This document shows positions 58,541 to 64,000 of a DNA stretch of 64,000 bases, piece by piece (position 1 is the stretch's first letter; each line of letters opens with the position of its first letter). This DNA comes from Sporomusaceae bacterium UBA7701 (GTDB taxonomy: Bacteria; Bacillota; Negativicutes; Sporomusales; UBA7701). The stretch lies in the NCBI GenBank assembly GCA_002482545.1, contig DLGF01000006.1, positions 62,001 through 126,000 on the forward strand, read 5' to 3'. A program made the translations under genes and the position numbers. The notes under the pieces are model-generated. The model saw only the letters and a list, made by a program, of their open reading frames with translations, was not told the origin of the DNA and searched no databases.

Positions 58541-60097
58541 CTACACTACCTTTGTCGTCCAGTCCTCGACGTTCCAGACTTCGCTCACCCAGTCGCTGTA
58601 GAATTCCGGTTCGTGGGAAACAAGCAGGATAGTGCCTTTAAACTCGCGCAGCGCGCGCCTCAATTCCTCTTTGGCGTCGACATCGAGATGGTTGGTGGGC
58701 TCGTCCAGCACCAGCCAGTTGACATCCTTCTGCATCAGCTTGCAAAGCCGCACTTTGGCGTTCTCGCCGCCGCTCAGCACCATCATCTGGCTGGTGATGT
58801 GCTCATTGGTCAGGCCGCACCGGGCGAGGGCCGCCCGGACTTCGAAGTTGGTCATGCCCGGGTACTCGCTCCAGACTTCTTCCAGGGCCGTGTTATTGTT
58901 ATGGCGGCTTGATTCCTGTTCGAAGTAGCCGGGATAAAGATAGTCGCCCAGAACCACGTTTCCCGCCACCGGCGGAATGATCCCCAGCAGGGTCTTCAGC
59001 AGCGTGGACTTGCCCAGGCCGTTCACCCCCCGGATGGCCACCTTGCGGCCCCGCTCGAGAGCCACGGTAATCGGCCTGGTAAGAGGCTCGTCATAGCCCA
59101 GCACGAGGTCCTTCGCTTCAAAGATAAACCGGCCCGGCGTTCTCGCTTCGCGGAACTGGAAGGTAGGTTTTGGTTTCTCGCGGGGTTTTTCCAGCACTTC
59201 CATTTTGTCCAGCCGCTTCTGCCGGCTGTTGGCCATGCCCCGGGTCGCGACCCGGGCCTTGTTGCGGGCGATGAAATCCTCCAGGCGTTCGACTTCCTGC
59301 TGCTGGCGCTCGTAAGCCCTGGCTTCCTGGTTCTTTTTTACCGCATAGGCCTGCTGAAACTGGTCGTAGTCGCCGGTGTAGCGGGTCAGAACGGTATTCT
59401 CCACATGATAGATGACGTTGACCACTTCATTGAGAAAGGGAATGTCATGGGATACCAGGATAAAGCTATTCTCGTAGTTCTTCAGGAACCGCTTGAGCCA
59501 TTCGATATGCTCGAAGTCGAGGTAGTTGGTGGGCTCGTCCAAAATCAGGATAGTGGGATTTTCCAGCAGCAGTTTGGTCAACAGCACCTTGGTCCGCTGA
59601 CCGCCGCTGAGGTCGGCCACATCACGGTCCAGCCCGACATCCCCCAGGCCCAGGCCGTTGGCCACTTCCTCGATCTTGGCGTCCAGCGTGTAGAAGCCGC
59701 CGTGCTCCAGCATGTCCTGGATCTCCCCGACGTCTTCCATCATCGCGGCCAAGTCCTCCGGCGACGCCTCGCCCATGCGATCATAGAGGGCCAGCATCTC
59801 GGCTTCCAGGGCGTACATTCCTTTAAAGGCTTCCCGGAGAACGTCCCGGATGGTTTTCCCCCGGGTCAGGACGGCGTGCTGGTCCAGATACCCCACGGTG
59901 ACGCGGTTGGACCACTCGATCCGCCCTTCGTCGGGCGGCAGTTGCCCGGTGATGATGTTCAAAAAGGTCGACTTCCCCTCGCCGTTGGCGCCGACCAGCC
60001 CCACATGCTCGCCTTTCAGCAGGCGGAACGAGGCATTTTGCAAAATGGCCCTGGCGCCAAAGCCGTGGGAAACATTTTCAACAGTTAAAACGCTCAT
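58541..60097 (-). CDS. ABC-F family ATPase
   Basis: A 518-residue soluble protein with two ABC ATPase domains and no membrane part. Walker A GANGEGKSTFLN (about 37-48) and GVNGLGKSTLLK, signatures LSGGQRTKVLL and LSGGENAKVRL, Walker B ILILDEPTNYLD and WLVLDEPTNHLD, joined by an Arg/Glu-rich linker (about 245-300). ABC-F proteins act on the ribosome; this subgroup resembles YbiT/YkpA. It could be a translation factor or an antibiotic-protection protein. Confidence 0.93.
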   Translation of the reverse strand: MSVLTVENVSHGFGARAILQNASFRLLKGEHVGLVGANGEGKSTFLNIITGQLPPDEGRIEWSNRVTVGYLDQHAVLTRGKTIRDVLREAFKGMYALEAEMLALYDRMGEASPEDLAAMMEDVGEIQDMLEHGGFYTLDAKIEEVANGLGLGDVGLDRDVADLSGGQRTKVLLTKLLLENPTILILDEPTNYLDFEHIEWLKRFLKNYENSFILVSHDIPFLNEVVNVIYHVENTVLTRYTGDYDQFQQAYAVKKNQEARAYERQQQEVERLEDFIARNKARVATRGMANSRQKRLDKMEVLEKPREKPKPTFQFREARTPGRFIFEAKDLVLGYDEPLTRPITVALERGRKVAIRGVNGLGKSTLLKTLLGIIPPVAGNVVLGDYLYPGYFEQESSRHNNNTALEEVWSEYPGMTNFEVRAALARCGLTNEHITSQMMVLSGGENAKVRLCKLMQKDVNWLVLDEPTNHLDVDAKEELRRALREFKGTILLVSHEPEFYSDWVSEVWNVEDWTTKVV

Positions 60098-60199
60098 TGT
60101 CTTCTCCTATGCCCAAAAGTACCGACACCCATTTATTTTAGCCCAGGCAGCGTCATCCTGTCAAAGGACTCCGGAAGACGGCCGGACGCTTACGACCTT

Positions 60200-61918
60200 T
60201 CACCCTTTGGCGAGCTTCCAGCCGCCCCGGCCGTCCAGCTCCAGCCGCCGGCTGTGAAACTGCTGCAGGGTCCGCCGGTGGCCGACGCTGACCACCGCGG
60301 TCCGGGGCAGGAAGCGGGCGACAAGCTCATACATCGCTTGCTCGGTGGGCTCATCCAGGGCTGAAGTGGCTTCGTCCAGGAACAGCCAGCCCGGCTCGGT
60401 CAGCAGCACCCGGATAAAGGCGATCCGCTGCTGTTCCCCCAGCGACAGCGTCTGTCCCCAGTCGGCGATCAGCCCCAGTTTGCCGCCGAGGTGGCCAAGG
60501 CGGCAGGCGTCCAGCAGCGCCAGCAGCTTTGTCTCGTTACGGTCCCCGGCGGCCTGGGGATAATGCAGGACATGCCGCAGCTGGTCGATCGGCATATAGG
60601 ATTTTTGCGGCACATACATCACGGTGTCCCGGTCCGGCAGCCGGATGGTCCCTTCCGTATAGGGCCAGATCCCGGCAAGCGCCCGGAGCAGGGTGCTCTT
60701 GCCGCAGCCGGAAGGTCCGGCGACCAGGAGCCGCTCGCCGCGGCCGGCGGAAAAGGCGAGTTCATGGATCAGCTTGTAGCCGTCCGGCCGCAGCACGGAA
60801 AGCCGCTCGGCCTCGAACACGGCCCGCTGGTGGCTGGTGACCGCCAGCTTGGTATTCTTGGCTTCGGCCCGGACCATCTCCATGCACACCAGAAAACTGT
60901 TCAGCCGGTTGACCACCGCCCGCCACCGGGCCACCCAGGTAAAGCTGTCGATAATGAACGACAGCCCGTTTTGAACATGCTGGTAGGCGTCGACGATCTG
61001 AAACATTTGCCCGAGGTGGATCTGCCGGCTGAAGTAGCGCGGCGACGCGGCGAACAGCGCAAAGACGACGGAAGACCGGGTGTATGCCGCCGTCAGTAGG
61101 GTGAGCTGCTTGCGGACCTGGATGATCCTGAGGTAGTTGGCCACGATGTGGTTGAACCACCCCGAAAGCGCCCGTCGCTCCTGCTTTTCCCCGCAATACA
61201 GGGCAATGCTTTCGGCGTTCTCCCTGATCCGGATGAGGGCAAACCGGAAATCCGCCTCGTATTTCTGCTGGTTGTATTCGAGCTGGATCAGCGGCCAGCC
61301 CAGCCGGACGGTCACATAGGTGCCGAAGCCGGCATAGGCCAGCGCCACCCACACCAGGTAGCCGTATACCGGGATCTGGACGGGCCCAAGGGACAGAAAC
61401 ACAACCCCGGACAATTCCCAGAGGATGAAAATGAAGGAGCACATGCTTGCCAGGTCCTGCAACAGATCGATCGACAGCCGCAGGGTATAGGAAACGAACA
61501 GGTCAACGTCTTCGCTGATCCGTTGATCCGGATTATCCGCCGCGTGGCTGGCGAAGAGCTGAATGCGGTAGTAAGTCTGGCAGCTCATCCAATTGCGGAG
61601 AAAATTGCCGGTCAGCCACCGCCGCCAGCGGATATGGAGCTGCATGCGCGTATAGGTCTGATAGCCGCGCCCGATTACGAAGAGCAGCGAGAGCAGGCCG
61701 AACTTGCCCAGCGCTTCCAGGAAGGCGGCCTGGTTGTAGTCCTGGATCAGGCCGTAGAAGGAACCCTGCCAATAGTTGATCAGGACCGTCAGGTAAACCA
61801 GTCCCAGATTGAGGGCAATGACTGCCAGCAAAAGGCCCCAGGCGGACCATTTCTCTTCCGAGAACCAATACTTCCGGGCTATCTTAAAGGCACTCAGGAT
61901 GACAATCCCGCGTTTCAT
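60200..61918 (-). CDS. ABC transporter with fused membrane and ATPase domains (SbmA/YddA-like)
   Basis: A 572-residue half-transporter of the ABCD-type. N-terminal membrane domain (about 25-340) includes NFLRNWMSCQTYYRIQLFASHAADNPDQRISEDVDLFVSYT, the peculiar SbmA/BacA/YddA EDV motif. The ATPase has Walker A AGPSGCGKSTLLRAL, signature LSLGEQQRIAFIR and Walker B WLFLDEATSALD. It may export or import peptides or lipids; substrate not defined. SD AAAGGGGGG is before ATG 61918. Confidence 0.92.
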   Translation of the reverse strand: MKRGIVILSAFKIARKYWFSEEKWSAWGLLLAVIALNLGLVYLTVLINYWQGSFYGLIQDYNQAAFLEALGKFGLLSLLFVIGRGYQTYTRMQLHIRWRRWLTGNFLRNWMSCQTYYRIQLFASHAADNPDQRISEDVDLFVSYTLRLSIDLLQDLASMCSFIFILWELSGVVFLSLGPVQIPVYGYLVWVALAYAGFGTYVTVRLGWPLIQLEYNQQKYEADFRFALIRIRENAESIALYCGEKQERRALSGWFNHIVANYLRIIQVRKQLTLLTAAYTRSSVVFALFAASPRYFSRQIHLGQMFQIVDAYQHVQNGLSFIIDSFTWVARWRAVVNRLNSFLVCMEMVRAEAKNTKLAVTSHQRAVFEAERLSVLRPDGYKLIHELAFSAGRGERLLVAGPSGCGKSTLLRALAGIWPYTEGTIRLPDRDTVMYVPQKSYMPIDQLRHVLHYPQAAGDRNETKLLALLDACRLGHLGGKLGLIADWGQTLSLGEQQRIAFIRVLLTEPGWLFLDEATSALDEPTEQAMYELVARFLPRTAVVSVGHRRTLQQFHSRRLELDGRGGWKLAKG

Positions 61919-62054
61919 CAGTCTCGCCCCCCTTTATGTTATATTTCGCCGGTCGGGGCGGCATGACAAATCAACGCCGAATTCTTGCTTTTCCTGGCCT
62001 GGCGGACAAAAAAAGACCCGGCCTGTTTAAAGCCGGATCGCTTCCTGCCGCATC

Positions 62055-63470
62055 CTACGCGTCGCCGCGGCCGCCGAACCACGCCTTGCGGAGCAGCCGT
62101 ACGCCCGGGTCGATATCCCTGTCCCGGATGCCGCTGAAGCCCAGAAGAACCATATTGTCCCCATAGTTTTCCGGTTGAAACCAGTGCCGGGACACCGGAT
62201 AGACCCGTACCCCCTCGGCGGCCGCCTTTTCAATCAACTGGGCTTCCGTCAGCCCGGCTTTTACGCCGAGCATGAGATGCACTCCGGCATGCTTGCCGTA
62301 AACGGCCACCCGGTCGCCCAAGTATTTCTGCAAACTTTGCAGCAGCAGTTCGTGTTTCTTCTTATAAAGCTGGGTCGACCGCCGGAGATGCCGTTCCCAG
62401 TGGCCTTCCTTCATAAACAGCTCCAAGGTTTTCTGCTGCAGGAACGGGACGGTCGACACATAGTCTTTGAACATCCGCCGGTAACCGTCCAGCAGGGCTG
62501 GCGGCAACACCATATAGGAAAGGCGCAGGGCCGGGGACAGCGATTTGGAAAAGCTGCCTACATGGACGACATTCTCGCTGTTGCGGATCCCCCGGAGCGA
62601 CGGAATGGGTTTGATATTATAGCGCAAATGGCTGGCATAGTCGTCCTCGATGATGATTCCGTTCTTTTTCGCCGCCCATTCGAGCAGCCGCAGCCGCTTC
62701 GAGATCGGCATGATGATTCCGGTGGGGAACTGATGGGAAGGGGTAATATAGACCGCCCGGGCCGGGGATTGTTCGAGCTGGGCCACATGGATGCCGTCTT
62801 CTTCCAAGCCGATGGGCACAATGGAAAAACCGTAGTTGCCGAATACCGCCCGCGACCCGTCATGACCCGGCTCTTCGATCGCCACCGCGCCGGTCTGCGC
62901 CCCGATGAGCTGGCACAGCAGGCTGAGGCAATACTGGGTCCCGGCGCCGATGACAATTTGGTCCGGGCTGCAGTGAATACCGCGGAAAGCCAGGATATAC
63001 TTGGCGATTTCGCACCGGAGGCCCCACTCCCCCTGGCGGTCGCCGTAGGACATGATGCCTTCCTTTTCATTGCGCAGGCACTGGCTCGTCAGTTTATGCC
63101 AGACGGCGAAGGGAAAACAGTCGGGATCGAGCTTGCCATACTGAAAGTCGTACCGGCAGGGCTCCTCCTCCGGTTCGCTCCGATCGTCCGGCGGCGGGAT
63201 GCGCTCCGGGGCGGCGGCCGTCGCCTTGTCAGGCTCCAGCCGCTCCACGTAAAAGCCGCTGCGGGGCTTGCTTTTCAAATAGCCCTCGGCGTATAACTGC
63301 TGATAGGCGAATTCGACGGTATTGCGGCTGACGTTGAGTTCTTTCGCCAGCTGCCGGCTGGACGGCAGTTTACTGCAGCTGGGAAATCTTCCGGCCGCAA
63401 TTTCATCGCGGATTTGCTGGTACAATTGCAGATACAGCGGAATGTCGCTGGCTTCCCGGATAATGAGCAA
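62055..63470 (-). CDS. pdxR: MocR/PdxR-type regulator (GntR HTH + aminotransferase domain)
   Basis: A 471-residue protein. Residues about 8-75 hold a GntR winged helix (IPLYLQLYQQIRDEIAAGRFPSCSKLPSSRQLAKELNVSRNTVEFAYQQL). A fold-type I aminotransferase domain follows, with PLP lysine in VGSFSKSLSPALRLSYMV. MocR proteins sense PLP; PdxR members activate PLP synthesis or salvage. Location divergent from a pdxY-type kinase supports the pdxR label. TTG 63470 follows GGAGGTG by six bases; the ORF could also start at TTG 63485. Confidence 0.9.
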   Translation of the reverse strand: MLIIREASDIPLYLQLYQQIRDEIAAGRFPSCSKLPSSRQLAKELNVSRNTVEFAYQQLYAEGYLKSKPRSGFYVERLEPDKATAAAPERIPPPDDRSEPEEEPCRYDFQYGKLDPDCFPFAVWHKLTSQCLRNEKEGIMSYGDRQGEWGLRCEIAKYILAFRGIHCSPDQIVIGAGTQYCLSLLCQLIGAQTGAVAIEEPGHDGSRAVFGNYGFSIVPIGLEEDGIHVAQLEQSPARAVYITPSHQFPTGIIMPISKRLRLLEWAAKKNGIIIEDDYASHLRYNIKPIPSLRGIRNSENVVHVGSFSKSLSPALRLSYMVLPPALLDGYRRMFKDYVSTVPFLQQKTLELFMKEGHWERHLRRSTQLYKKKHELLLQSLQKYLGDRVAVYGKHAGVHLMLGVKAGLTEAQLIEKAAAEGVRVYPVSRHWFQPENYGDNMVLLGFSGIRDRDIDPGVRLLRKAWFGGRGDA

Positions 63471-63483
63471 AACAGCCACCTCC

Positions 63484-63535
63484 AACTGGCACTAATAAAC
63501 AACATAAAACTGGCACTTTCAAGAGAACCAGTTTT
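63484..63535. promoter_or_regulatory. PdxR-type operator array
   Basis: AACTGGCACT is repeated at 63484-63493 and 63508-63517 (24 bp apart), and AAAACTGG (63506-63513) with CCAGTTTT (63528-63535) forms an inverted pair. Direct plus inverted copies of one half-site are typical of MocR-type binding sites, and the array lies between pdxR and the kinase gene. Confidence 0.7.
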
Positions 63536-63639
63536 GCCTTTTAATTATTATAGCATTTGCCGGATTTTCCTTCAAAGAAAACCGGCGCCGCTTCATCCGC
63601 AAACCGGCCAACCATTTTTTCACTTAAGGAGTAACAGGC

Positions 63640-64000
63640 ATGAAAAACCTTGTCCCCCGGGTGGCGGCCGTCCATGACCTGTCCTGTATCGGACGCTGCT
63701 CCCTCACCGTCATCACCCCGACGCTGTCGGCGATGGGCGTCCAGGTCTGCCCGCTTCCCACCGCGGTGCTGAGTTCTCACCTGGGCGGTTTTTCCGGACT
63801 GGAGTTTTATGATTTTACCGGGCACATGCCCGGCTTTTTCCATCACTGGAAAACGGAGGGCCTTGCTTTTGACAGCATCTACAGCGGGTTTTTGGCTTCG
63901 GAAAAGCAAATCGATGTGGTGCTCGGCTTTATCGGCGAGTTTTCCGCCAACAGTCCCCTGGTCCTGGTGGACCCGGTCATGGGGGACCACGGCAGGCTTT
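63640..64000 (+). CDS. pdxY: pyridoxal/pyridoxine kinase (pdxY-like), partial
   Basis: The first 120 residues of a PfkB-fold B6 kinase: VPRVAAVHDLSCIGRCSLTVITPTLSAMGVQVCPLPTAVLSSHLGG, then FYDFTGHMPGFFHHWK, YSGFLASEKQIDVVLGFI and VLVDPVMGDHG. It phosphorylates pyridoxal for PLP salvage. ATG 63640 has AAGGAG nine bases upstream. The window ends before the ATP-binding C-terminal half. Confidence 0.9.
   Translation, partial: MKNLVPRVAAVHDLSCIGRCSLTVITPTLSAMGVQVCPLPTAVLSSHLGGFSGLEFYDFTGHMPGFFHHWKTEGLAFDSIYSGFLASEKQIDVVLGFIGEFSANSPLVLVDPVMGDHGRL

Overview
The window is a GC-rich, gene-dense chromosomal segment of an anaerobic, probably endospore-forming Firmicute. The best guess is a Negativicutes member of the Sporomusaceae type. 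Pointers are the rpoE-pyrG pair, the DUF1934-argS pair, a SpoIID/LytB protein, a T-box before tyrS, a double-cubane-cluster protein with its ATP-driven activator, ferredoxin-nitroreductase and flavodoxin redox genes, and strong GGAGG ribosome binding sites. The taxonomy is inferred from gene content, not from an rRNA gene. No rRNA, tRNA, CRISPR array, transposase or prophage gene was recognised.

Layout. 1-8.1 kb (all minus): a large lipoprotein cut by the window edge, a Yip1 membrane protein, sppA, a candidate structured RNA, pyrG, rpoE, argS and DUF1934. 8.4-17.3 kb (minus): a BglII-like nuclease, repeat copy 1, a SpoIID-like protein, a b-type cytochrome, repeat copy 2, a small unknown protein, single-chain purL and a GlcD-type FAD oxidase. 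17.4-21 kb (plus, more AT-rich): a membrane PAS histidine kinase, a GNAT/FeeM-like synthase fused to a cyclic-nucleotide-binding domain, and a DUF4870 protein. 21-27.7 kb (minus): PHP phosphatase, repeat copy 5, SDR, VOC, macro-domain, AbrB-type transporter, HD-GYP-like, DUF523 and iron alcohol dehydrogenase genes. 27.9-29.4 kb: DUF4127. 29.5-34 kb (minus): repeat copy 3, a DUF350 / ATP-grasp / lipoprotein / small-protein cluster, a D-threonine-aldolase-like enzyme and an unknown anchored protein. 34.1-36.7 kb (plus): tyrS under a T-box, plus a helical-repeat protein. 36.8-43.2 kb (minus): double-cubane protein and activator, a flavodoxin-TetR-nitroreductase operon with tandem operators, a GNAT and DUF1847. 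43.4-49.4 kb: nitrilase (plus), repeat copy 4, then GNATs, ddl and hisS (minus). 49.5-55.4 kb (plus): malY/patB, tdh-kbl, LUD protein, a 49-residue protein and thiT under a TPP riboswitch. 55.5-63.5 kb (minus): TDE2712-like protein, ywbE, an ArsC-like protein, tpx, a TVP38 protein, an ABC-F ATPase, an SbmA/YddA-like ABC exporter and pdxR. Divergent from pdxR is a partial pdxY-type kinase running off the right end.

How it works together. Much is housekeeping under RNA-level control: T-box (tyrS), TPP riboswitch (thiT), and a complete-looking histidine leader-peptide attenuator for hisS with five His codons in a row, a pause hairpin, an antiterminator and a terminator. Threonine catabolism (tdh-kbl) and PLP salvage (pdxR/pdxY with an operator array) each form a compact unit.

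The most unusual structure is a family of five interspersed elements of 77-321 bp. They share about 26-bp terminal inverted repeats and swap interior modules. They sit next to gene ends, and in at least two copies the element separates a duplicated terminator hairpin from its T-tract. This looks like an undescribed class of terminator-associated repeat. The hisS attenuator and the cyclic-nucleotide-domain acyltransferase fusion are the next most interesting features.
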